The translations under genes and the position numbers were made by a program. A stretch of 36,710 nt of DNA, taken from Leadbetterella sp. Its GTDB lineage: Bacteria; Bacteroidota; Bacteroidia; Cytophagales; Spirosomataceae. Positions 16,700 to 24,084 of the stretch are shown one piece after another (positions within the stretch are counted from its first letter, which is position 1; every line of letters begins with the position of its first letter). The stretch lies in assembly GCA_021740125.1 (NCBI GenBank), contig JAIPAJ010000014.1, positions 1-36,710 on the forward strand, written 5' to 3'. The notes under the pieces are model-generated. The model made no database searches. It was not told the DNA's origin and worked only from the letters and a program-made list of their open reading frames with translations.

Positions 16700-17007
16700 T
16701 ATAAAACAGATATTCCTTAAGTAATAAAAATAAAAGGCAAATTTGAACATCTCACCATGCACATTGTAATGCCCCGCTCAATGGACATTCCTGAATATCA
16801 AGCAAATAAAAAAAAGCCGATTATGATTTTGAGCAAATTGAATGTGAAATTCTAGTTTTCTATTCTCAAAAAAATCTGGGAATCTACACCCACAAGAATA
16901 GTTTTATTCACGCCCATTTTTTGAGTGAAGATAAGAAAATAATGCGGCATATTGATAAAATAAGCGTTAACCGCAAAGTTGAAGTCTGCTTCCATGACCA
17001 AAAATAA
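16700..17007 (+). pseudogene. Decayed C-terminal part of an acetolactate decarboxylase-like gene
   Basis: From 16721 one frame reads VIKIKGKFEHLTMHIVMPRS, crosses a run of eight A near 16806-16814, and in another frame continues ADYDFEQIECEILVFYSQKN, then GIYTHKNSFIHAHFLSEDKK and MRHIDKISV, ending at TAA 17005-17007. The THxxSFxHxHxxxxDKKxxxHxD pattern recalls the C-terminus of the alpha-acetolactate decarboxylase-like family of Bacteroidota. In-frame stops (for example TAA at 16718) and the frameshift show it is not functional. The N-terminal part is absent. The family name rests on memory of the motif and is less sure than the fact of decay. Confidence 0.55.
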
Positions 17008-17014
17008 AATTATA

Positions 17015-17707
17015 TTATCTGAGAATCTTTAGTAAATATTTAAGCTCACAAATGTTTTCTGATTCATTCTCGCCCAATTCAGGGTTAAAGTAAATGGTCT
17101 TTAATCCTGCATTTCTAGCTCCTTCAATATCTGCTATCAGATTGTCGCCAATCATAATACTGTTCTCTCTTTTTGCATTAGCTCTTTCAAGAGCAAAATC
17201 AAAAATCGCCTTTTCGGGCTTTCTTGCACCTGCGATATCGTTGGTGATGATTTGGTCGAAAAAATGATAAATACCTCCGCTTTTCATTTTCTTTATCTGG
17301 ATATCCTGATAGCCATTGCTGATGATGTGCATTTTGTAATCTCTTGCCGCTAAAACCTCTAAGGTATCAAATGCGTCGTCCATGAGATGATGTTGATGTG
17401 GTAAAAGATCCAATAGTATTTGATTGAGTTCGAGAGAAAAACGCTGGTCTATTTCAATATCCAAAGCCTGCAGGACTTTCTGAAATCTGAAAGTTCGGAG
17501 ATAATCGTGTGTAATCTGACTCAAATCTAGCTGATTCCACATGGCGGAATTTATAGTAGAGAATTTTTGAAAGAAAAAATCAAAATCAACATTATCTGGA
17601 AAAATGCCCTTTTGCTGGTCGTAGATTTGGCGGATACATATCTTCGAATTTCTCTCAAAATCCCAAAGAGTATGATCTAGATCAAAAAATAAATGCCTGA
17701 TTTTCAA
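17015..17707 (-). CDS. HAD-family phosphatase, YjjG-like
   Basis: About 231 residues from TTG 17707 (MKIRHLFFDLDHTLWDFERNS); the frame is open to TTG 17740, which would add 11 poorly conserved residues. HAD motif I is FFDLDHTLWD with the two catalytic Asp, motif II lies in MHIISNGYQ, motif III includes the Lys of AGARKPEKAIFDFAL, and motif IV is MIGDNLIADIEGARNAG. The pattern DLDHTLWDFE with this cap length is that of YjjG, a house-cleaning nucleotidase acting on pyrimidine 5'-monophosphates. There is no ATG start and no evident ribosome binding site. It is alone on its transcript as far as can be seen. Confidence 0.85.
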   Translation of the reverse strand: MKIRHLFFDLDHTLWDFERNSKICIRQIYDQQKGIFPDNVDFDFFFQKFSTINSAMWNQLDLSQITHDYLRTFRFQKVLQALDIEIDQRFSLELNQILLDLLPHQHHLMDDAFDTLEVLAARDYKMHIISNGYQDIQIKKMKSGGIYHFFDQIITNDIAGARKPEKAIFDFALERANAKRENSIMIGDNLIADIEGARNAGLKTIYFNPELGENESENICELKYLLKILR

Positions 17708-17782
17708 TTTATTATATTTTACATTTTTAATATTTTGCAAAATAGAATAGAAAAATCAGGCACCAAAATAATATCAATTAAA

Positions 17783-18085
17783 TTAAGCTATCACCAAACG
17801 CTCCACAGGCTCATTGCCCACCAAGTGCTTCTCAATAATCTCATTTACATCTTCGGGCGTTACAAAGCCATAAAAAACTCCTTCAGGATATACCACCACC
17901 GAGGGGCCCTTGCCACAAGTATCCAAACAGCCTGCTCTTTGAGCTCTAATTTCAATATCTAATCCTTTCGCTTTCAATCCTTCTTTAAAAGCATTCACTA
18001 GCTCCATTCCTCTCTCGCTTCCACAACATTTCTTAGGAGCTTCTTTGTCATTAGTACAAACAAAAACGTGTTTTGTATATTTCAT
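17783..18085 (-). CDS. Thioredoxin-like [2Fe-2S] ferredoxin
   Basis: A 100-residue protein with the cysteine pattern of thioredoxin-like [2Fe-2S] ferredoxins: Cys10 in HVFVCTNDK, Cys20/21 in KKCCGSERG, and Cys53 and Cys57 in AGCLDTCGKGPSVVVYPEG. The YPEGVFYGFVTPEDVNEIIEKHL ending is typical of the family. These small cytoplasmic proteins probably carry electrons; partners are unknown. The length is complete. It stands about 140 bases downstream of aroE, and the gap holds no strong terminator or promoter pattern that I could fix. Confidence 0.9.
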   Translation of the reverse strand: MKYTKHVFVCTNDKEAPKKCCGSERGMELVNAFKEGLKAKGLDIEIRAQRAGCLDTCGKGPSVVVYPEGVFYGFVTPEDVNEIIEKHLVGNEPVERLVIA

Positions 18086-18221
18086 CTCTATATATTTTAA
18101 AAAAAATGCAACCCAATTATAGCTTGTTTTACTACTTCAACTTTTTTATAATACGATCTATTTATACTCAGTTTCAATAAAGTCTACCAATAACAAGTAC
18201 ACCATTAACTCATTAACCAAC

Positions 18222-18959
18222 TCACGAATTCCAAATCTCCCAAGATTTCTCTGCTTGATACACCAACATGTCATAGCCATTGATAGTTTTGGCTCCATTT
18301 GATTTAGATTTTTGGAGAAATTTTGTTTCTGAAGGATTATAAACCAAATCAAAACAGAAATGTCCGTTTCCAATATTTTCATAATCCAAATCTGGAAAAC
18401 TATTAACATTAGGGTAAGTACCCAGTGGAGTGCAGTTGATAATCAATTTACTTTCTGCCAAAAGCTCATTAGCTTTTCTATAATTTATGGTATCGTCAGT
18501 AGCTCTTCTTGAAACCAATTTATAAGCAATTCCCATATCTTCCAAAGCCACACAAACGGCTTTGGCCGCACCACCATTACCTAATACCAAAGCTTTTATA
18601 CCTTTAGCATTTCCAAGAAATTCTTCTAATGATTTACGAAATCCGAAGTAGTCAGAATTGTAGCCTTTTAGTTTTTTATCGTCTAAAATCTTTATTACAT
18701 TAACTGCCCCAATGCGTTCAGCAGCTGAATCTATTTCATTCAAAAAATGCTTTACAGCAACTTTGTATGGAATAGTTACATTCAAACCTCTCAAGCCCTC
18801 CGTATTTTTAACAATATTCTTTAACTCAACAATATCTTCGATTTCATACAAATTATATTGATGATCGTCTGAAATACCTAAACTCTGAAATTTTTCTGTA
18901 AAATATTTCTTCGAAAAAGAATGAGAAAGCGGAAAACCTACGAGGCCAAAATTTTTCAT
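18222..18959 (-). CDS. aroE: Shikimate dehydrogenase
   Basis: A 245-residue enzyme that reduces 3-dehydroshikimate to shikimate with NADPH in aromatic amino acid synthesis. The substrate-binding SHS is in GFPLSHSFSKKYF, the catalytic Lys66 is in NVTIPYK, Asp103 is in KGYNSDYFGF, and the NADP loop is VLGNGGAAKAV (127-132). NCTPLGTYPN and the final GYDMLVYQAEKSW also match. It is slightly shorter than the E. coli enzyme, as usual for Bacteroidota. ATG overlaps the stop of the DedA gene (ATGA), so it is translated as the last gene of the phosphosulfolactate synthase-DedA-AroE operon. Confidence 0.95.
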   Translation of the reverse strand: MKNFGLVGFPLSHSFSKKYFTEKFQSLGISDDHQYNLYEIEDIVELKNIVKNTEGLRGLNVTIPYKVAVKHFLNEIDSAAERIGAVNVIKILDDKKLKGYNSDYFGFRKSLEEFLGNAKGIKALVLGNGGAAKAVCVALEDMGIAYKLVSRRATDDTINYRKANELLAESKLIINCTPLGTYPNVNSFPDLDYENIGNGHFCFDLVYNPSETKFLQKSKSNGAKTINGYDMLVYQAEKSWEIWNS

Positions 18960-19603
18960 ACTTTGTTGAGAAATTTAACTTTGATGATACCCCAAAGCAT
19001 AGGCATAATTGAAACGAAAACAATTCCTAAAACCACTTTTTCGAAATTATCTTTCACCCATACATTGTTTCCTAATAAATAACCAACCATTGTAATGCTC
19101 GTTACCCATAATACAGCACCTATCACACAAAAAAGAATATATCTTGAATATTTCATACTGGCTGCACCAGCTACAAAAGGAGCGATTGTACGAATAATAG
19201 GCATAAATCTTGCAATTATCACTGCTTTCGGTCCATGTTTTACATAAAACTCCTCTGTTTGGGTAATATATTCACGTTTTAGAAATAGTATTTTGTCTCT
19301 TGATTTTATAAAATCGCTGAATCGCCTTCCTACAAAATAATTGACATTGTCACCTAAAAGTGCAGCCAGAATCAATAAAGGAACAACGATCGCTATGTCC
19401 AGCTGTCCGGTGGTAGCAGCCAATAAACCTACCGCAAAAAGCAAAGAATCGCCTGGTAATAAGGGCATTACAATAAATCCAGTTTCTACAAAAATAACCA
19501 AAAATAGCAAAGCGTACGTAAGCTTGTCGTATTCAGCTAAGAAACCCTCCAGTGTGGATAATGGATCTTTTAAAAACTCCAATAAAAAATGTATCAATTC
19601 CAT
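18956..19603 (-). CDS. DedA family membrane protein
   Basis: A 215-residue inner-membrane protein with five or so hydrophobic segments. The DedA signature is present as VMPLLPGDSLLFAVGLLA near residue 45 and FYVKHGPKAVIIARFMPIIR followed by FVAGAASMKYSRY. DedA proteins act in membrane homeostasis, with roles in lipid (undecaprenyl phosphate or phosphatidylethanolamine) transport proposed. It starts 3 bases after the phosphosulfolactate synthase stop and overlaps aroE by 4 bases. Confidence 0.93.
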   Translation of the reverse strand: MELIHFLLEFLKDPLSTLEGFLAEYDKLTYALLFLVIFVETGFIVMPLLPGDSLLFAVGLLAATTGQLDIAIVVPLLILAALLGDNVNYFVGRRFSDFIKSRDKILFLKREYITQTEEFYVKHGPKAVIIARFMPIIRTIAPFVAGAASMKYSRYILFCVIGAVLWVTSITMVGYLLGNNVWVKDNFEKVVLGIVFVSIMPMLWGIIKVKFLNKV

Positions 19604-19606
19604 AAA

Positions 19607-20431
19607 TTAGTCGTCTTGTCTGATTCTGTCGTCCTGATAATATCTACCTAACTTATATTTTTGTTTCACCTCATCTGTAAGAAAAGTAGCAAAAGTATCT
19701 CCTCTCAAACCCAAACGAATGGTTTCTAAAGGTATAATCTCATTCGGAGCAATGTTTCCAAGATTTACGTTGGTACCCACCAATTTCACAAAATATACTT
19801 GTTGTGATTTTTGTGGAGCCTCCCAAATGATATTTTCCGCAGAGATGGCGTGAATTATTTCATCTACTAAACCTTGCCTTACTTCACCAGAACTTCTATA
19901 AAGACCAATATTTCCTCCTTCACGTGCCTCACCAATTACTTTCCAAGCACCAGCTTCTAGCTCAGCCTTCATCATTTCAATCCATTTATATGGAGCAAAA
20001 ATCTTTTCGGCGTCTTTAGAACCAACCTCCGAAAGTACCTTACCCCTTTTGGCTAACTCCTTGATATAGTGGCATTTTTCGTCATGGGGCAAGGTAATGG
20101 ATCCATCAGAAACCTCTGCATGTTCCAAACCGAACTTATCCAAAACACGCATGTAGTCTTCAAACTGACCACGTACCACAAATGCCTCGAACAAGGTACC
20201 TCCGAAATAAACAGGTATATTGGCAGATTTGTAAATAGCGAGTTTTTCATGTACGTTAGGAGTTACAAAAGATGTAGCCCAACCTAATTTTACTATATCA
20301 ATGTAGTTTGATGAGATGCTCAGCATATCTTCGGTCTCTCTGATACTTAGGCCTTTATCCATAACCATGGTAAGGCCCTCATTTCGAGGTTGAACCGTAC
20401 GCTCGGGCACTTGCGAAAGCGAGTAATTCAT
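19607..20431 (-). CDS. Phosphosulfolactate synthase (ComA family)
   Basis: A 274-residue TIM-barrel protein of the ComA family, which adds sulfite to phosphoenolpyruvate to make phosphosulfolactate. Recognised by LTMVMDKGLSIRETEDML, IDIVKLGWATSFVTPN, IPVYFGGTLFEAFVVRG, EVSDGSITLPHDEKC, VLSEVGSKD and a late NLGNIAPNEIIPLETIRLGLRGDT. In archaea it feeds coenzyme M; in Bacteroidota the product more plausibly leads to sulfolactate or to cysteate for sulfonolipids (inference). No comB, comC or comDE homologs lie near. It is first in an operon with DedA and AroE. Confidence 0.88.
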   Translation of the reverse strand: MNYSLSQVPERTVQPRNEGLTMVMDKGLSIRETEDMLSISSNYIDIVKLGWATSFVTPNVHEKLAIYKSANIPVYFGGTLFEAFVVRGQFEDYMRVLDKFGLEHAEVSDGSITLPHDEKCHYIKELAKRGKVLSEVGSKDAEKIFAPYKWIEMMKAELEAGAWKVIGEAREGGNIGLYRSSGEVRQGLVDEIIHAISAENIIWEAPQKSQQVYFVKLVGTNVNLGNIAPNEIIPLETIRLGLRGDTFATFLTDEVKQKYKLGRYYQDDRIRQDD

Positions 20432-20466
20432 TTTTTCTATATATTTTTATATTCTAAAATAAAATA

Positions 20467-20474
20467 CAAAAGTA
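20467..20474 (-). promoter_or_regulatory. Possible -7 promoter element TActTTTG
   Basis: On the minus strand TACTTTTG fits TAnnTTTG exactly and lies about 35 bases before the ATG of the phosphosulfolactate synthase. No TTG at the expected -33 distance was found, so the call is moderate. Confidence 0.45.
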
Positions 20475-20529
20475 CGAAAATGCACCATTGTATTTATGAC
20501 TTACAACAATTTAATGACCTTTTAAAAAC

Positions 20530-20565
20530 AAAAACCGTGATTACACCATAGAATCACGGTTTTTT
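20530..20565 (-). terminator. Rho-independent terminator after the MFS gene
   Basis: Perfect hairpin: AAAAACCGTGATT at 20530-20542 pairs with AATCACGGTTTTT at 20552-20564, loop of 9 bases. On the minus strand the T-run follows, 20-50 bases past the MFS stop. Runs of A/T flank both arms, so it would also work on the plus strand. Confidence 0.85.
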
Positions 20566-20584
20566 CCTATAACAATATCTTTTA

Positions 20585-21925
20585 TTAATGGCCACCACCA
20601 GACATCGGAATATTTCCGATGTCCACTTTATTCTCGGAGTTTATAAGCAATGTAGCTCCCGCCGAAATCAATAGCAACACACCCGCAAAAGTTATTGCCT
20701 TTCCAGGGTCATTGTTCAGGAAATTTTTAAGAATATAGCCAAATGATAATGTTTGAATCAGCATGGGTATTACAATCATCATGTTGATAATACCCATGTA
20801 AACACCATATCTTTCCTTCGGAATGGCACCCACCACAATTAAATAGGGTATTCCCATCATACTAGCCCAGCCTATTCCGAAGCCAGTAATGGCTGGAAAT
20901 AGTAGGTATTTATTGTCTATCATTGGAAAAGCTAAAAACCCCAATCCTGCCAGAACCAAACAAAATGCATGGACCATTTTTGGAGAATATTTTTTAGCAA
21001 AATAAACCAAACTAAAGGCCACCAAAAACATCACGATATTGTACCAGCCATTTACCAATCCCGACCAACTAACAGCTTCATTATAAACAGGATTGTCTTT
21101 ATAAACAGTAGTTTTCCAAACAGATTGAGCAATACTTTTGGCTGAATTTTGCCAATAACAAAACAAGGCATACCACTGAAAAAGATACACTAAGGCTAAC
21201 TGCCACATCACTTTGGGCATTTCCATTATTGCTTTTGGTATTTCTTTAAATGGTGTTAACAGGCTCAATGGTGAAGATTTCATTTCAGCCAATTCTTCAT
21301 CTGTCGGCGGTATTTCAGCGGTTGTACGCATACTCCACCAAACCGATCCCACCGAACAAACTGCCCCTAAAAAAAACGAAGCATAAACCCATGTTGGCAA
21401 TGATCCTTTTGTCCCGAGAAATATCATCGGAAAAACAAAAATGGACAAATTGACCAAGGTTTGACCTAAACCCGTAAAAAAACTTTGAGCCTGAAAACCA
21501 GTTGGTTGCTGAGAAGAATCGAGCTTGTCTGCTATAAAAGCCCTATAAGGTTCCATCGCAGTATTGTTGCCCACATCTAAAAGCCACAAAAGACCAGCTG
21601 CCATCCAAAGTGAACTACTAAACGGATAAAGAAACAAGGCCAAACTGCACATAACTGCCCCTATAAAAAAATAAGGTTTTCTTCTACCAAACTTCGGCGA
21701 CCAAGTCTTATCAGACATTGCTCCAATTATGGGTTGAATTAGAAGACCCGTCATTGGACCAGCAAGATTCAAAATCGGAATTTGGTCAGGGCTGGCTCCG
21801 AGCATATCATAAATGGGATTTACAGCACTCTGTTGTAGTCCAAAACTATACTGAATGCCGAAAAAACCAACGTTCATGTTGATAATATTGGCAAAGGTAA
21901 GTTTTGGTTTAAAGTTCGTATTCAT
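20585..21925 (-). CDS. MFS transporter, sugar/SLC45-like
   Basis: A 446-residue, twelve-helix transporter. The loop between helices 2 and 3 carries the MFS signature GAMSDKTWSPKFGRRKPYFFIGAV, here of the type seen in SLC45/sucrose and related sugar transporters. Other segments of the same group are NMNVGFFGIQYSFGLQQS, DVGNNTAMEPYRAFIAD and the late GFGIGWASMMGIPYLIVVGA with IPKERYGVYMGIINMMI. Substrate is probably a disaccharide or other sugar, but no glycosidase neighbours help to fix it. It stands alone between a strong terminator and a divergent outer-membrane gene. Confidence 0.88.
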   Translation of the reverse strand: MNTNFKPKLTFANIINMNVGFFGIQYSFGLQQSAVNPIYDMLGASPDQIPILNLAGPMTGLLIQPIIGAMSDKTWSPKFGRRKPYFFIGAVMCSLALFLYPFSSSLWMAAGLLWLLDVGNNTAMEPYRAFIADKLDSSQQPTGFQAQSFFTGLGQTLVNLSIFVFPMIFLGTKGSLPTWVYASFFLGAVCSVGSVWWSMRTTAEIPPTDEELAEMKSSPLSLLTPFKEIPKAIMEMPKVMWQLALVYLFQWYALFCYWQNSAKSIAQSVWKTTVYKDNPVYNEAVSWSGLVNGWYNIVMFLVAFSLVYFAKKYSPKMVHAFCLVLAGLGFLAFPMIDNKYLLFPAITGFGIGWASMMGIPYLIVVGAIPKERYGVYMGIINMMIVIPMLIQTLSFGYILKNFLNNDPGKAITFAGVLLLISAGATLLINSENKVDIGNIPMSGGGH

Positions 21926-22018
21926 AGGTTCAAATGTTAGTATTTTTACAAAAGAAATTAAAAAAATTATATTCTAGTTGATTCTTTTGAATATTTATTA
22001 AAATTTAATTGAGTAATA

Positions 22019-22049
22019 TTGTGATTTGGCTGGTACTGGAATAGATTTG
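22019..22049 (+). promoter_or_regulatory. Bacteroidota-type promoter, TTG-N20-TAgaTTTG
   Basis: TTG at 22019-22021 and TAGATTTG at 22042-22049. The last G is only four bases before the ATG at 22054, so the transcript would begin at or next to the start codon. That implies a leaderless mRNA, or a longer unseen promoter upstream. Confidence 0.55.
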
Positions 22050-22053
22050 AAGA

Positions 22054-23445
22054 ATGAAGATTGGAAGCATAAAAAGTATCATAGTTCTTATTTTGATTGA
22101 ATTGTTTTGCGGTAATTTATCTGCTCAAAACCTTCTGAAAATTAACAAAATAGAAGTTTCTGGTAATTCAAAAACCAAAGAGGAAATCATTCTCAGAGAG
22201 TTAAACTTTAAACTCGGAGACAGTCTTTCTACAATCGACATTGAAAAATATATAGAAAAAAGCAAGCAAAACCTCATCAACACCAATCTTTTCTTAACTG
22301 TAAATATTCTTTATAATTCCAGCGACCAATTCACTGATGTTTACATAGCTCTAAAAGAAAGATGGTATTTGGTTGTGCTCCCAGAGTTACTATTAGCAGA
22401 CAGGAGTTTCAACGAATGGTGGTATGAACGCAACCGCGACCTTACTCGACTAACCTATGGCATCAATGCCAAACACTTTAATCTCTCTGGCAACAACGAC
22501 CAACTCAAAGCCAAAATAATGGGAGGTTTTATACCTTATTTTGAGCTGTCATACGCCAAACCATATATTGACAAACGCAAACGTATAGGCATAAGGACTG
22601 GCGTTTTTTACTCTTCACAACGCACCATGGCCTACAGAACATGGAATGATAAACTCGACTTTTTTGTTAGCGAAAAACGGATGAGGGAACGTAAGGGAGC
22701 CATTTTTGAACTCAGACTCAGAAATGCACTTTATAATTTCCATTCTATCAACTTGGGTTACACCAACACCACGCTAGCCGATACCATTACAAGACTCAAT
22801 CCAAATTATTTTGAGACCAATACAAATAATCAAAAGGTTTTCAGTTTTACCTATGATTATCGTTTTGATCAACGTGATAACAGGCAGTATCCACTAAAAG
22901 GTCGATTGCTGTATACTCAACTTAGCAATTTTTATGTCAAAGGTGGTTATAACCAAACCAATATTTTTGGATTGTATTCCTTATTTCAACCGCTAAAAAA
23001 GTCGTTCTTTTGGGAAAGTAGTGCGAGGGTAAAATTCTCAAATCCAAAAAAACAATACTATCCTTTAATAACAGGATTGGGTTATTCAAACAATTTAGTA
23101 AGAGGATACGAACTTTATGTCATTGATGGTCAACACTACAGTTTATGGAAAAATACATTAAAATATGAACTGTTAAAAAAGGAATTCAATCTTAAAAAAA
23201 TCATAAAACTATCACAATTCAGCACGCTTCCATTGGCCATTTACCCCAATGCCTATTTTGACTTTGGATACATTAAAAACTATTATCCAATTTATAGCAA
23301 TTCTAAATTATCAAATAAACTCCTAAAAGGTGGTGGATTGGGCCTTGACATTGTGACTTGGTACAATAGTAACGTCAAAATGTATTATTCAATAAATCAA
23401 ATGGGTGAGAGAAAATTCTTCTTTGGAATCTCTAGAGATATCTAA
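22054..23445 (+). CDS. BamA/TamA-family outer membrane protein with one POTRA
   Basis: A 463-residue outer-membrane protein. Signal peptide residues 1-24 (NLSAQN after cleavage). One POTRA-like domain occupies about residues 28-100: INKIEVSGNSKTKEEIILREL, QNLINTNLFLTVNIL and DVYIALKERWYLVVLPE. The remainder alternates aromatic and polar residues as a barrel of about 16 strands (DQRDNRQYPLKGRLLYTQL, RKFFFGISRDI as the last strand). It is shorter than BamA (about 800-900) and TamA, which carry 3-5 POTRAs, so it is a single-POTRA relative. Such proteins insert or secrete other outer-membrane proteins; a specific client is unknown. Confidence 0.8.
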   Translation: MKIGSIKSIIVLILIELFCGNLSAQNLLKINKIEVSGNSKTKEEIILRELNFKLGDSLSTIDIEKYIEKSKQNLINTNLFLTVNILYNSSDQFTDVYIALKERWYLVVLPELLLADRSFNEWWYERNRDLTRLTYGINAKHFNLSGNNDQLKAKIMGGFIPYFELSYAKPYIDKRKRIGIRTGVFYSSQRTMAYRTWNDKLDFFVSEKRMRERKGAIFELRLRNALYNFHSINLGYTNTTLADTITRLNPNYFETNTNNQKVFSFTYDYRFDQRDNRQYPLKGRLLYTQLSNFYVKGGYNQTNIFGLYSLFQPLKKSFFWESSARVKFSNPKKQYYPLITGLGYSNNLVRGYELYVIDGQHYSLWKNTLKYELLKKEFNLKKIIKLSQFSTLPLAIYPNAYFDFGYIKNYYPIYSNSKLSNKLLKGGGLGLDIVTWYNSNVKMYYSINQMGERKFFFGISRDI

Positions 23446-23519
23446 AAAGTATATTATTTTTTTAAAAACCTTTTTATTAGTATTTTAGCGATCTTTTTTT
23501 ACAACCTTTATCTAAAAAC

Positions 23520-23984
23520 TTGAGTATACTAGCCTTAACCTACCCTAAAAAAAGGAGCGTAAAAGCTTCAATTTCTAAACTAGCCAATAAAATTTTTGGC
23601 AATAATGAAGGAGTTTTTCGAGGATTTGAATTTGGACAAGACCTAGAGGAGATTATATTAAAAGAAAATTTCAAAGTTTTCGAAAGAGAAAAAGACTACG
23701 TTGGAGTGTCATTTACTAACTCCAAGATGGAAACCATTGATATTTTGTACTTTAAAAACATTTTCAATAAACTTGAAAAAATCCAAGTTGATATATACTT
23801 AAATTCAGAGCAAGAAAGTAACGAATTATTTGACTTTGTCTTCCATCAAATTTTTGAAAAACGTGGGTTTCCCATTCCCATAAAGCTTGGCTACTGCTGG
23901 AATAGACTAAATGAGCCCAAAATATCTCTTTCTAAAGTAAATAACAAAATTGAACAAGGTATTTTGTTGATATTCGAAAGATAA
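23520..23984 (+). CDS. Small protein of unknown function
   Basis: A 154-residue protein starting at TTG 23520 (the next Met is far inside). There is no signal peptide, transmembrane segment or motif I recognise. The N-terminal part is basic (PKKRSVKASISKLANKIFG), and the rest looks like an alpha/beta domain (FKVFEREKDYVGVSFTNSK, QVDIYLNSEQESNELFDFV). Codon use is like the neighbours, and the frame is uninterrupted, so it is probably a real gene. It lies 75 bases after the BamA-like gene and 100 before mutL. Sparse evidence; not assigned. Confidence 0.55.
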   Translation: MSILALTYPKKRSVKASISKLANKIFGNNEGVFRGFEFGQDLEEIILKENFKVFEREKDYVGVSFTNSKMETIDILYFKNIFNKLEKIQVDIYLNSEQESNELFDFVFHQIFEKRGFPIPIKLGYCWNRLNEPKISLSKVNNKIEQGILLIFER

Positions 23985-24012
23985 ATTCTTTCAGCTTTAT
24001 AGAGAATAGAAA

Positions 24013-24020
24013 TACTTTTG
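24013..24020 (+). promoter_or_regulatory. Possible -7 promoter element TActTTTG for mutL
   Basis: TACTTTTG matches TAnnTTTG exactly 64 bases before the mutL ATG. Only a TTC lies at the expected -33 position (23990-23992), so this is a weak call. Confidence 0.35.
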
Positions 24021-24084
24021 AAATGCTACTCGGAATTTACTACCAAATTTCTGAACTTTGCCATTTAATTTTTATCAAAAATAA

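Noticed and set aside
18158-18409. A short minus-strand frame past the aroE stop
   Set aside because: It overlaps aroE in another frame and resembles no protein; aroE itself ends with a normal C-terminus.
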